A stretch of 64,000 bases of DNA, from assembly GCA_022316685.1 (NCBI GenBank), contig JAKJHU010000086.1, forward strand, positions 62,001-126,000. Direction: 5' to 3'. Positions within the stretch are counted from its first letter, which is position 1, and every line of letters begins with the position of its first letter. Below the pieces are notes generated by a model. The model had not been told where the DNA came from. It worked only from the letters and a program-made list of their open reading frames with translations, and did not search any database. This document shows, piece after piece, positions 12,640-25,105 of this stretch. The DNA comes from Progne subis subis (lineage: Eukaryota > Chordata > Aves > Passeriformes > Hirundinidae). The translations under genes and the position numbers were made by a program.

Positions 12640-13083
12640 GCCCCTGGGGGATTTTCTTCCAAAGGGGAGAGGTGCAGGAGCTGGCTGAGCTTCAGGTACT
12701 CTATGAAAGCACTTTGGGATGCCCCATAATTAGCAGTGAGGCAGTGGCAGCAGTGGTTTGAGAGAAGCAGGACTGCAGCAGGGATGGTCCAAGGACACGA
12801 GGGAGGACAGGCTGGTAGGAAAAAGCAGTATTCTGTTTATTACACAGATAGCACAGCTGGGGAAAAGAAGCCAAGCTTTCCAGTCTATTAACTCTCCTTG
12901 GGATGTGGTGCTGTAAACGTCAGGCTTAGAGCTGAGAGCTGGTCTAGGGTAAGTCTGGTCATGAGGCAAACGGAAGGCTTCCAGCTCCCAACAAAGTGGC
13001 AAGTTGCTTGAAAAGAGGAAGGTGCTTCTTGGGATTTGGTGAAGAATAGGAGACAAAATATTATTTCTGAGCTTATTCAGAGG

Positions 13084-13115
<32 letters not shown>

Positions 13116-13700
13116 GTGATCTGGATTTTCAAAAAAGATACAGAAATCAGTATAATAAAGAAAACTTCTCTGAAGTCACACAATTTTCTCAGCTTATGCA
13201 GGCTGTACTCTTGCCCAAGGAGCCTGGGAACAATGAGTCTATGGTCTGACCCTAGCTCTGCCATATATCAGCCCAGACCTGTGCTGGAAATGACCATAAC
13301 TCACCAGCCCTTCTCCCAGCATCCACAGGAAGCTGCTTAGGCTCCTCTTGCGATTTCTCTTTGCTATAGTGAATTTTTCATTATCTATCCCCGGTTTGCC
13401 TGTAAAACTAGCCTTTGCCTTCTCACTGCCTTATCACACCCAGCATAAATCAGGAGGGGTGGTGAGACAGGATTGATGAGGAGGATTTACGATGCTTGAA
13501 TAACCATCTATAACCTCTCACTGCTGAGTGACTCCCCCTCCCTCCTCTGGAGAGCAGCAGCTGCCAGAGCACGTCGTGTTCAAGTGCGAACAGTCAATCA
13601 GCTGGGGCTGGGGACCCTCACCCACACCCCCACTGTGGGGAGAGGGAGGGGTTCACCCGACCCTGTGGTGACCCAGAGCATTCTGCAGTTCTCCTGTGGT
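12640..13700. other. Gene-free stretch
   Basis: Nothing was recognised apart from the A run at 13084-13111. Confidence 0.55.
13084..13111 (+). repeat. A28 homopolymer
   Basis: 28 consecutive A. A similar A run of about 23 lies at 20,892-20,914. No source gene was recognised upstream of either. Confidence 0.85.
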
Positions 13701-13714
13701 TAGCACAGCATGCT

Positions 13715-13806
13715 CTGAGTGGGAAGGGATCTTGGGGATCATCTCATTCCAACCCCCCTCCACGGGCAGGGACACCCCGCCTTGGACACTTCCAGGGATG
13801 GCAGCG
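13715..13806 (-). mobile_element. CR1 LINE fragment, reverse orientation
   Basis: Contains ggaagggatcttggggatc, atctcattccaacccccc and ggacacttccagggatgg, which are the reverse complement of the CR1 3' end. Only about 90 bp remain. Confidence 0.7.
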
Positions 13807-14007
13807 ATACAAAGGGAAGCGTCTCCAAGCAGCTTTCCCCATCCCAGAGGTGTGGAGGTTGATTTATAGGTGAAAAAGCCCTGAGGTGGGGTTCTGTCAT
13901 CACAGATGTGCCAGGTAAGGAGCAGAGATGTGCAGAGCTCCCTGCTTGGGGTGAGGATGCTCCAGGGCACATCACGGGCTGGCCACAGGGAGCTCAGGGT
14001 GGCCAGA

Positions 14008-14654
14008 TGTTGGAGTCCAGGGCATTCCTTTGGCTGCCCTGGAGGGTCAGGGACCTGGGCAGGGGGGTCTGAGACCCCAGCCCTAGAGCTCAGAGAGACA
14101 CTGGATTTGATCTCAGTCCATGGGAGAGGCTTCCTAAACTGAGAGAGGGTTTGCAGGCCACGGGAGTGTGAAAAAGAGTTGTTTAGTTTGTCATAGAGTG
14201 AAAAAACTAGTAATTTTAGGTTCATAGGATTGGAGTGAATGGGGACAAAATGGAGAATCTGGGGCGTTGTCTCCTTCTTCTTCCTTCTCTTTCCCTCACT
14301 CCATTTCTGCAGTGACGTTGGCACAAAGTAGTTAGTGAGGATTGGGTCAGAGTAAAGATGACCTTTTTAGTAATAGTGACAGACATTGGTAAGAAATAGT
14401 AAATAAAGAATACGTAGTAATTAGTATAAAAGATTAAGGACAGCCCAGCTCGGGGGGAGACGTGAGAAGTCCATGCAGCTGCAAACATCTCGTTGGACTG
14501 CGAGAAATTTGTAATATAAGAAACAATAAACGAAAAATGCAACCTTGAAAAAACTAAACCTGAAGACTCCGTCTCTTCCTTCGGCTTGGCTCGGAGCTGT
14601 GCAGGGGGGAAAAAGACCCTGAAACCACCTGAATGTCGGGGATCCCCCCTGACA
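14008..14654 (+). mobile_element. Solo LTR, ERVK-like, family 1 copy 2
   Basis: A 647-bp element, TGTTGGAG...CCTGACA, flanked by a perfect 6-bp duplication GCCAGA (14002-14007 and 14655-14660). The TATA box is at 14425-14430 and AATAAA at 14525-14530, which fixes the orientation. It is highly similar by eye to copy 1 at 7772-8416, in opposite orientation. Confidence 0.9.
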
Positions 14655-15015
14655 GCCAGAGGTTGCATTTCACACACAGGAGCCACTCCTGCCCCTTTTG
14701 GGCTGCCATGCAGACAGGGTAGTGCAAACCAAATTCCTGGGAGCCTGCTGGGGGTCAGCATCCCTCTGGGAACACCAGTGCCTCTCTGCTGGGCTGAGCA
14801 GGGAGCTGGGTGGAAAATTCAGGGTGGGAATCCAGCCCAGCTGTCACAGGGCAGGTCTCCTCCAAGGGATATGGAGAGGAGGTCAACACATTTGGTGTTT
14901 GGTACAGAATTTCTGCTGGGCAGTCGGCTGACATTTTCCTTCCCTTGCTAAGTTTGGAGAGTGATTGTCGTGCTGCTCGTTTGGGCTTTTTGCAGTCCTG
15001 CTCTCCGGGGGCCTC

Positions 15016-15148
15016 ATTTGCATAATTTTTTTGGGTCCTGGCTAATAATGACGTCACGTAAAACCAATTCATCCTGCAGGACCGGGAGTGGGCTTCGTCG
15101 TCATGGTAACTTTTGATTTGGAGGCTTGCAGAAAGGAGACAGGTAAGT
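15016..15148 (+). promoter_or_regulatory. Candidate promoter: octamer, CRE, CCAAT, RFX-like box, then a splice donor
   Basis: Within about 130 bp lie a perfect octamer ATTTGCAT (15016-15023), a perfect palindromic CRE TGACGTCA (15049-15056), a CCAAT box (15064-15068) and an RFX X-box-like site GTCGTCATGGTAAC (15097-15110). They are followed by a consensus donor CAG|gtaagt at 15143. This looks like a promoter with a short noncoding first exon. No transcript evidence is available, and the downstream partner is unknown; GABRG4 lies 17.6 kb to the right on the same strand. Confidence 0.4.
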
Positions 15149-15149
15149 G

Positions 15150-18100
15150 CCTGAAATTGCCATATTTCAGCATGGTTTCAAATGCCTCGGACGTCTGAGG
15201 CCCATTTTCCATAAACGAAATTTCAAGCCGTGTTGAAGTACTTTGTAAACAAAATTCATTTATTGCCTGAAGAAGATGGAGGGGAATTCAGCTGCAGAAA
15301 ATACTTTCAGAAAAAAATAAAATTAAGGTTTCATGAAGCACTCTACAAAATAATGGGAGTTAAACACAAGCAGAAATGTGCTAATGCTGTTGTTCCCCAA
15401 AACCCAGCCCTGGAGAGAAGGAATCCTTTCCCTGTGAGGAGACAAAATCCAGTGGCCCTCAGGGCTGGTCCAGTAAGGCAAATTTTGTGCTGGGAGAGGT
15501 AATGAAGAGGGACAGAAGCAGCTCTGATGGGAGCAATTCCTAATTACCTCCAAATGCACCCCCCCCAAAATGTGCTGCGTTCTACCTAGTCTGAATCAAT
15601 GAGCCTCTCCGCTCCCAAAATTTGGGTCAATGTGTACTATATTAGTCAAAACGCTCTGGAAGCTGAGATATCCATTCAGAGCTGGATATCAACACGCTTG
15701 TTTGGAGCCGTGATTCTGAGTGCTTGTGGCTCCGCTGGAAATCAAAGGGGAATGATGATCCCCTCTGGATACGAGTTAGTCTGAGCTGGGGCTGTGGGGG
15801 GATATTTCCAGCTAGGAAGCCCTGGGCTTCTGGAGAAAGGGTTTCCAGTTTGGAGAGGCTGTGTAAAATCAGCAAAAGCTGTACAGAGCTGATTTCCTTT
15901 CCAAGTGAAAGCCAGCCTGGACACAAATGCGTCCCACGGAAGGCGACGCTCAGCGTTTGGCGTCTGGATCCACTGGACCAGGAGTTGTTCCAGCTTAAAC
16001 ATCTCAGTCGTGGGGGCTGGGAGAGCCGAGGGCCCTGCACAGGGACACCCCAGCCCAAATCCCAGGAGCTGAGTGTGGCCCCAGCCCTGGGGAGAGCTCA
16101 CCCCTCCCCTGGCCCCGACAGGCTGCAGAGTCACAGCCTCGAGGGGTTCTCACCCGCTGGAAGGAGCTGCAGGAGCTCCGAGCTGGCTTTGGGCAGCTCT
16201 GTGTGCTGTGGGAGCCTGCTGAGGGGGCAGGAGGAGGTTTCTGTAACTGAGGGGCAGATGATGGGAGTGCCTGGAGGTGCTGCCCTCTGCTCCCCTGCTC
16301 TGCTGCGGCTGTTGCTGATGCTGTCACAGTTCTGATGAGGCTTTTCCCATCTCTTTGCCCTTTCTCCGCTCAGCTGGGGCTCTCCGAGCTCAAGCTGAAG
16401 GACTTCCATCGCCCTGCTCTCAACTGCTGCGTGCCAGTCACTCCCAGCTCCCGTGCAGGGGGTTCTAAAGATGTAGATAAATATTTCTTGAGAGCAGAGT
16501 TCACTTTATTAGCGATCAGCACAGCTTTTCAGGGACAAAACATGGATTTAGAGCTTAATCCCTGGCTCCTGCTGGGTCTCTAAAACCTTTATGGACACCA
16601 AGGCTATTTTGGAGTTTCAAAGTTAAACAATCCCTCTCTGCCCTGCGTGTGAGTACCGGGAGGATTAGAGAGCCAAAGCCCCAGTTGTGAATATTCTGGT
16701 TCTCAGGTGTCTCCCTTCTTTGGACCTGCTCGTGTGACTCCAAATCCTCCCAGCTGATTCCCTGTGCTCGAGACAGGAGCTGGTCAGGGAAAATCAAAAC
16801 AATCACAACCCTCTTGATGCACGAACAGGTTGTAAGCAAAAGGGACAGTGAATTTTAGCATAAATAAATATTAATTTGGGGGCTTTTTTTAAGCTTTTAA
16901 TTTATTTGCCAGCTGCGATTCTGCTGATTAAAAAAAAAAAATCATCCCATCATCTGATCCAAGACAGCAAAGGTCTGGCTGGGGCTTGGCTGCTCACTCT
17001 GTGGCACAGGGATCACTTTGGAGGCAGATGAACCCTATGGTTAATTTGTGCCCCATGGGCTGAAAATGGCTCATCAAAAGTATCGGACAAAGAGCTAAAA
17101 ATCTGCCAGGGAGAATACAACAAACGCGGTCAGACCCCAGTGCAGGGCTCAGGATCAGATCAGCAAAGCCCTTGCTTGGAAATGCACTTTACTGGCCTTG
17201 CCTGAAGTTCTGGAAATATCCTCCAAACATGGTAATTTGATGTTGGAGAGAGAGAAAGAGAGGGGAAAAACACAAAAGTAAAGTAAATGTGCGAGGAAGA
17301 AAAAAAAATCAGTGGACAAAAGGCTTTGCTGTGCCAGCAGCCATTCAGGCAGCCACAATAGCTGCTCCCTCCTCATGCTGGGCACCTCAGCCCTGTGCAT
17401 TCGTGGTTTTTATCTCGCCTGCACCAGGCTGGTGTTGACAAACAAAATCCCACGTAGCTTTGATTCTCCACGTGTGCACGGGCAGGGGGAAGCTGTCACC
17501 CGCTCCTCTCGCCGTGCTCGCTCTGCTTTTATTCCTCTGGAACAAAGACCTGGATGGTGGCAGAAGATAAATTAAGGGGTTGAAGAACTCTTAGGGACAA
17601 TTAGGCACCGAGGCACAGTGCAGGGGGAGAGCTGAGGGGTGCCTGCTTCGAGGGCTGGAGGGCTCTGAGCTTTGGGGCTGGCAGCATTGCCAGCCAAACC
17701 TCCCCAGGTTCCCAGGAGAGGAAGGAGAGAGCTGCAGAGAGCCAGGGGTGGTGGTGGCTGCTGCCATCAGCTGTCCTGTGACTGGCTGCCCAGATAAGGG
17801 CACCTGACAGCAAAGGCGTTTTTGGCTCCACTTCTCCACGCTGAGCTGCTGTGGGAAGCGAATCCCAGCCCTGCCAAGGGAGGGGGGCAGTGAGAGCCTG
17901 GGGAGCGAACAAGGGTAACTCATGAGAGCTGACTGGAGCCTGGAGGGTTCTGCAAAGGGAGGAGGTGTCCGTGCACCTGCCCCTTTCCTCAGCATCTCCT
18001 CTGGGAAGATGGGGAAAGAGGCACAGCAGGAACCTGGCCTTACCTGCCGTGGCCTCTTCTAAAAATGGGCTGTTACTGCGCAGAGCTCCCGCCGTATTTT

Positions 18101-21100
18101 CTTGGGAAGGGAAATTTCTGGGGAGGACAATGGTTGCTGAGAGCAGTGCAGAGTTCCTTGGTGCTAAGGGCACATGCTGGAGATAAGGATTATTCCTTCC
18201 ATTACACGGCTGGGGAGCTGAGCACTGAGAAATCCCCTGCAGGCTCCAATCAAGACAGTTCAGAGCTGCAAACAGCCCTAGACCAGGATATTTCTCAATG
18301 GAAAATGCTGCTTCTCGGGATGTGGGATGAGAGCCTGAAAATCTCTAGGGCAGCTGGATGGCAAGAAATAGCAGCGTGGAGGGGGAGAACAGAAAAACCC
18401 ACCGAGACAAGTCACCAGTCATTAATTCAGTGTTTATTGGATGTGCTGGGAGGCTGAGTGGTCCATGGGTTTCCCTTCTGTGCTGCTGTTCCCAGAGCAC
18501 TCTGTTTATTCTTTAGCCCAGGTTTGGAGAAAAGCTTTTGCTTCCCCAAAATCAGGCTCGGTGTCAATGTAAAATGAGATCATTACTTTCTTGCTGGCAG
18601 AGTGGTGTGAAACAATGGTGACTCAAAAAATAGTAATCTCTATAAACCCAAGGCCCGCTCTCGCTTGGCAGGTGTTATTTATTTTTCCTAGCAGAGGGAA
18701 CAAGAAACTGTAGCTGGAATCTCCAGTTGGCTTCCCAAGATACTACAGTGACATTTTAATGATCTAATTCCCCTCAAAGGTGGCATTTTCGCTTGTTCCC
18801 CTGACCTATCACTGTACACTCGTTGAGAAACAAACTGTCTGCTCTCAGCCCTGACATCTTGGGCTCAGAGGAAAATCAACTATCTGTGTGTGAGACCGCT
18901 GCAGGCAGTGGACTCTTCCCCCTGTAGATCCTTACGAGGCCATGGGCTCTTTGGGACCACGTCAGTGCCACTGACCTCGGCAGAGGCTGTGACTGGGGTG
19001 CTCCTGTGGGACGCTCCTTGCTCGTTAATGCTCTGTTCCACTCATTAACACCTGGCTGAAGATGCTGCTCGTGCCGTGAGACCCTCTCCTCCTCTGTCTG
19101 CCTTGTTTGGAGGAGCCACAGCTGGCAGAAATGGTTTGTGACGTGGCTAGGGTGAGGTGACCTGCAGAGGATGTGGCTTCCAGGGTGCCCTGCCCCACAG
19201 CCAGGCTCTCCTTTCCACTCCACTCCGCTTCGTGCTGGTGTAAATCGTGTGCAACGAATAGCACAACTACAGCGAAATAGTTTATGTAAAGCACTGATGT
19301 GGGAGAAGTTTCGTAAGAGGTTTCATACCTCAAAAAGGCCTTTTGTCAAAAATAGAAGCACTTTCTGTAAAGGGGGAGAAAAAAAAAAAAAAATAAATCA
19401 AGTTTCTTGCACAATCTTCCTGTCATGCTAGCTGCCATGGAGACCTCCTTTCCTCCCAGAGAGCAAGATGCTGCTCCAGTCCTTGTGTGAGCAGGACAGA
19501 GAGCAGGGGCAGCCCTGTGGGGAGTGACAGGGCTGGGGACACCAGCTGCCACCACCCATGGCACAGCCCATGGGGCTGAGCTCTTTGCCTGAGGTGTTCC
19601 AAGGAGAGCAGGGGCTGCTGAGCGAGTCCTGTCTGCCGGGACACAGCCCAGGGGTGGCTGAGCTGCCAGAGCCACCTGGGAGGGGGCAGAGAGGTGAAAC
19701 TGGCCGGGAGAATGTGTGGGGACACATCCACCTCTGCCAGGAGGGTGGGACAGCCCCGAGCTCCGAGTGCAGGCGCTGCTGAAGCTGCAGGTGAGCGCTG
19801 ACACCCAGCACCGACAGCAGGTCTCCTTCTTCTGGGGAGCAACCAGGCACAGCAAAACCCCAAAGAGGCACCTCAGCAGCGCTCCTGCTCCAGAGGGGCA
19901 GAGCAGCCACAGGGACAGGGATCCAGGCAGGGAAACCAGGCCATGGAATTCAATGCAAATGACTTTGATCACGGAGTTTCAAGCCCATTTGCTCTGTAGG
20001 AAGCGTGGCTGTCAGCAGGGATAGGCAGTGAGAGGGGTGGGATCTCACAGCTTGCAAGATGAAATGAAGAAAGTGGCAGATGCCTTTTTTTTTTTTTCCT
20101 CCTCCCCTCAGCATCGCTTTAGGGACCCAAAGGTGGCTGATTTCAAGCTCCAGCTCCAGTGCCCCTGCTTCTCTGCCGAGCTAAGCGGCAGCACTCTGTT
20201 GGCATTGCTTCTGCAGGGCGACGGGATGGACTCCAGGTGGGACTGGGGATGGAGCACCTGGTTTCGGGCAGGAAAACCCAAGAATGCTCTCGGAGGTGCC
20301 TGGAGAAGCAGCAGAGCCCCTCCACGAGGCACAGGCAGCAGCTTGGGAAGGGAGAGTGGTACCTGCACAGGGCTCTGCGCCCGCCCTGGGGAGAGCTCCA
20401 AAGAGGAGAAGCTCCAGTTATGTCACTCATCATTTCCAGGCATTTTTAAAAAGAAACCCCTCTGGGGCAGAGGCTCTGTTTTCATTCAGAGCTGCACATG
20501 ATGGGATGTGTGCTTTTGCTCTAGTTTCTGAGTGCCACTGTTGTTGTAGGTTAATTATCATTAGTAATTATTCATCACCGCTCACAGAAAGGCTTCTCCC
20601 TGCTGGTCAGGAGTCACACAGAGCATTAACAGCATTTTTTTCTCCCCTGCAAACACAGTTCCAGCTTGATTCAGGGACTCTTCTGGCCTTGGCAGCTGCC
20701 TTGGAGCCCCTTGGAAGGTGGTCGAGGGGAGCCTGGGTTGTTGTCCTGCCCGGTAACTTTTTCTTTTTTAACACAATTTAAATATGAGTAGCTAAATTCT
20801 CTCCATTAGAAGTGTTGCACAGTCTCTCCTAGACTAAGCCTTGTTGACTTTTTCCTTCTTTTAATAAGTTCCTGATGCAGTGAAACAGCTGAAAAAAAAA
20901 AAAAAAAAAAAAAATCTGATGATGCATCCAGTGGCAACACATCTTCTCAAAGACATAGCTTAAAAAAAACCCCAAGTAACTGTAGCTACTGCTCTCGCCA
21001 TAATTGAGAAATAAATCCAAGACCAAGCCAGGGGAAGGAAGGTGGCATCAGGATGTTTGTGCTGGGGCAGGAGGGAGCCCAGGAGACCCAGTGCCCTCAC

Positions 21101-21137
21101 TGTCACGCAAGCCACGGGCACAGCCCTGAGCCGTGTC
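15150..21137. other. Gene-free stretch
   Basis: No coding exon or repeat family was recognised. It contains short A runs near 16,930, 19,380 and 20,892. Follows the promoter-like cluster at 15,016-15,148. Confidence 0.55.
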
Positions 21138-21143
21138 CCCTGG

Positions 21144-21525
21144 TGTCACCGAGACACACAAAGCAGTCACACGCAGACAAGAGATTTTCGCAAGGCAGAG
21201 GTCCTTCTGATCCCAGCTCACAGAGAGCAGAGAGCCCCTTTGTTTATTCTTTACTTTTTATACATTTGTGGGTCTAGCAGAAGATTGGCTTTTTGGGGTT
21301 TCCACCCCTCAGCCTCAGTGGCCAGACCAATTGTCAGTTACAATTGTTTTCAGGTTAGAAATATGCAAACAAAGGACAGAGAATGAAAAACAAAGGATTT
21401 GTTTATGTTACATTTGTGGGAAAGGTAGAAAACTGCTCTAATATTCTACAGTAACTAAAAGATCTGACTTCCATTTATGAAATTCAAAAGGCTAAATGAA
21501 AAACTTCAGAAAAACCAGGGTAACA
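21144..21525 (-). mobile_element. Solo LTR, family 2 copy B
   Basis: A 382-bp copy of the same family, with a perfect 6-bp duplication CCCTGG (21138-21143 and 21526-21531). It is shorter than copy A because of a small deletion near 21,225. On the minus strand TATAAAA is followed closely by AATAAA. Confidence 0.92.
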
Positions 21526-24500
21526 CCCTGGCAGAGGCATGTCACGAGTTCCAGTATCGGTCTCTCTGCAGCACTCTGGGGCTGGTTTATTTTTTCCCTC
21601 GCAGATCCAGCTGCCAAGATCCTGAAGCAGGTCAGGCATATGGGACCGCAGCGTGAGCAAGCTCAGCTGGCTCCACCTCAGATTTACAAGGAACTCAGTT
21701 GCCTTTTTATAATTTTTTTTTACCCCCCACCCTCTTCCAACTCCAACCAAAACCCAAACATAAATTACGGCAACCGGGCGCTTCCTGGCGCCCGCAGCTG
21801 CTCAGCAAAATTGACTTTTCCGCCAGCGCCGCCGCTGGGAGCACAAACCTGGCAGCTGAGCACCGGGCCCGCTTGGAGCCCTGCTTTTCCCATTCAGCAA
21901 AAGTTCAGCCAGCTCGGAGCATTCCAGACTCAGCGAATTATTCTCCCAATAATCCGTGGGCTTCCTGGGAAATTTCCGGCTGGCTCTAATTGGGACAGCT
22001 GTTAAGGCGGCAGTTTTCGCGAGAACCAAGAGTCGCTTTCAGGCGAGCATGGCTCTTAAAACGGCTGCTGCTTTGATAGCTGCTCGTTGCCTTTCTTGTT
22101 GTCTGATTATTTGGCTTAGTATCTCCCTGCAAGCTAAATAAAAAAAAAATAAATAAAATCAAAAAGATCCACTTTGCCTGTTTCATCTTTCCCTTCTCTT
22201 CACCCTGATATTATCTCCTGCCCCTCCTCCTACTTCAAGGGGACTCTGTCAGTTTGAGTGTGACCCTAAGTCTGAGCTTTGCAAAAATTAATGTGTAGAG
22301 CATTTCAGATTAAGAGAATATCTCTTCCTCTCTTTTATTTTTATGTTTTAGCCCCCCTAGGGTTCACAAGCACTGTTGAGAAGTCAAAGTAAACATTTGC
22401 CTTGTTGCTTTAACGCGGGAGATCCTGCCAAGAAAATTAACGGGGCCTGTCTCCACAAAGGGAGAAAACTCATTTCCTTCTGATGGGGGTACTGAGAGAC
22501 TCGCTGCCTGTCGGTAATGACTTTGTTTTTAATTTAATTGTTTTTCTTTCCTAATCCCACATACGTTTTTGCCATTTAGCAAAGAAGTTGAATAAAGCAT
22601 ACGAAGGTTCCTAAACAGCTAATTCAGTCCCAGAGTCTGTGAGCTGGAAATTTTATGTCCTTAGGGAGCCTTGAGGACTTGACGAAAGCCCTTGATAAAA
22701 CGAGATTGAATCTTGCTCTGAATTCCCAGCAGATTCTGAATTGGGTCTGCTGGAAATCCCCACCAAGCCCACTTTGCTCCCCATGTGGAAATAGGAAGAG
22801 CTGGAGCTCCAGAAGCACCACGTATGTCCTGCAATACACACACACATTTTCCTGCAGATAGGAAAATTGCTCTAGAGCAAAGTGAAGAATGGATTAAATT
22901 TGGTTCATATTGAATAATTTTTTATTTTTTTTTTTTAATATGGCTTTCCAGTGAAAGAGGAAAAATGAAAAAAATTCGTCTTGTCATTTCAGTATGTTGT
23001 TCAAACCAGAACAGTGGCTCTTTTTCTACTCTTTTATTTAAAGAAAGTCAAGTTTCATATGAACAATGGTGTGCTGGAGTGGAAAAACTTGAAACATTTA
23101 ATTTAGAACACGGATCGATGAAACATTTTGGCATTCTTAAGCAGAACGTTTTATTTCAAAACAGGTAGGAAAAGAAGTGCTTTGATTGCAGCTGGTTTTG
23201 CTTGGACCTTGGCTTCGTTTGTTCTTCTTCTCATTTAAACTAATTGCCAAATTCTGCCTATATTTGCCAATTAATTTGACGCCCCGGGACTCTGTTGTGC
23301 ACCAGATTTGCAGTTCATTTGAAATGAAAAATCTTTGCTCTCAAATCATGCGTGTACGAGGAGCTAATGAAGGTCCCCTGACTTCTGGCTCCTGATGTGC
23401 AGGGTTTTTTCGGTAGTGCCTCCTGCCAGTCCCCACTGTTCACAGCTTGGAAAAACACACGCTGCTGGTGCCGATCCCTCTGGTTTTTCCCACCAGAAAA
23501 GGTGCCCGGGACCTATGGAATTCACACCGTGCCTCCAGCTGCCAGCCATAGCCCCATCCCTGGGTGGCAGAGGGAAGGAATTTGAATCAAGAGGAGACAA
23601 GTTTATATTTAGAGCTGGGGGTTGCTCCTTCATCAGATTACGCCGGTTTTAAGTAGGTCAGGCGGGAGACCCGAGATATCCGAGTCCCCTTCAAAGGCAT
23701 CCGTCCGTCACTTATTATTCCAGGCATTTCCCTTTCACTCTGCCTTCCCTTCACAGCCCTTTGTCGCTGCTGCTGGCTCTCGCTGTCCTTCCCAACACTC
23801 CTTCCTTTCATTGCCTTCCCCGCTCCTCCTCCCTGCTGGCTCTGGGACAGCCCTGGGGACAGCGGTGGCCTCGGCCGTGTCGCCAAGCGCGAGGCCACCG
23901 CTCCGGGCTGCAGCCAAGCTGAGGAGAGGCTGCTGCTGTGGGGTGCTGCTCACAGCCCCACGTCCTCCCACAGCCCGGGCTCCAACCTGAGCACACATGG
24001 GGTAAGGCAAGAGCCAGCGCGTAGCGGTAAAAACACCCAAAAAACACCCGAAACGCAAGAGAATCGCTCGGATCTCCCCGTTTAACGCTATTCTAGGAAA
24101 ACAGTTTCCTGCCCTGATCAGCCTGGGAGCACCTGCCTGCTCTCCCTGGCAGCCCTGGCACCCAGGCTCCCGTTCCAGGCAGTTTCCCCTGTAATCAATC
24201 CTAATAATGAAGGTTCTGGGCACAGCCAGGGCTCTTCCCGCTGGCTCCAGGGCTGCCACACAAACAAATGCGCACGAGGAGAACACGGGGTGCTGCCACA
24301 GGGCCCTGGGCTGCAGCAGCCCTGTCACCTCCATTACCCACAGAGGCTGAAATCGCCCTCCTTCAGCACGGGCAGGTCTGACAGGGGCGGGTGGAGCAGA
24401 CCCTGAGGGTGCTCCTCCAGCAAACACTTCAGAGCGCATCACGTTGTGCTTGCCCGGCTGACTGGGGTTATCTGAGTGCTCACAATTGCAGATTTTGCTG

Positions 24501-24660
24501 GGTGGTGGCAAGGACCTGGCACCTGGGAGAAGATGGGCAGGTCAGCAGTGTCACCCATCCCAGGCTGTGCTGGGGCTGGGGATGGACAGACCCTCCTGTC
24601 GGTCACCCTGACACATTCACCAGCCAGAACTACCATCAAATCATCCCCACCTGGATATTT

Positions 24661-24664
<4 letters not shown>

Positions 24665-24704
<40 letters not shown>
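24665..24704 (+). repeat. T40 homopolymer
   Basis: 40 consecutive T in intergenic sequence. No flanking duplication that would mark a retroposed tail was recognised. Confidence 0.9.
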
Positions 24705-24705
<1 letters not shown>

Positions 24706-25080
24706 GCCATATTCTTTGCTCACTCCCAGTCTATTACGTTTTTCAACTCTCGGTGGAATTTATTTTATTATTATTTTTTTTTTTTCCCCTAAACTCAAGG
24801 CCTCCTTCAAGCTGATCACAAGGGAACGCTGAGTGCTTGTTTTTTAATATTCTGACAGGTGCTATTTTGCTATTTGCTTGTGATGATTCAGGACATTTGC
24901 ATGTCTTTGTCCTTAATTAAAAAGCACTTCACCCTTGCTGCAGGGGTATGGAAGATTTCTCTTGATCTGTTCATTTTGGGGGACTTTTAATCAACATATC
25001 CACTCGGTAGACACGGGTGCCTTTCTGAGAGGGGGGTGAAGCAGTGTGGAGAGCTGTGTGGGAGTAATTACGGCTCACTC

Positions 25081-25105
25081 TTTTTTTTTTTTGGGGGGGG
25101 GGGGG
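25081..25105 (+). repeat. T12-G13 run
   Basis: Twelve T are followed by thirteen G. Long G runs are rare and prone to sequencing error. Confidence 0.85.

Noticed and set aside
24665..24704. T40 as the tail of a minus-strand processed pseudogene
   Set aside because: No recognisable gene body or target duplication was found on either side.
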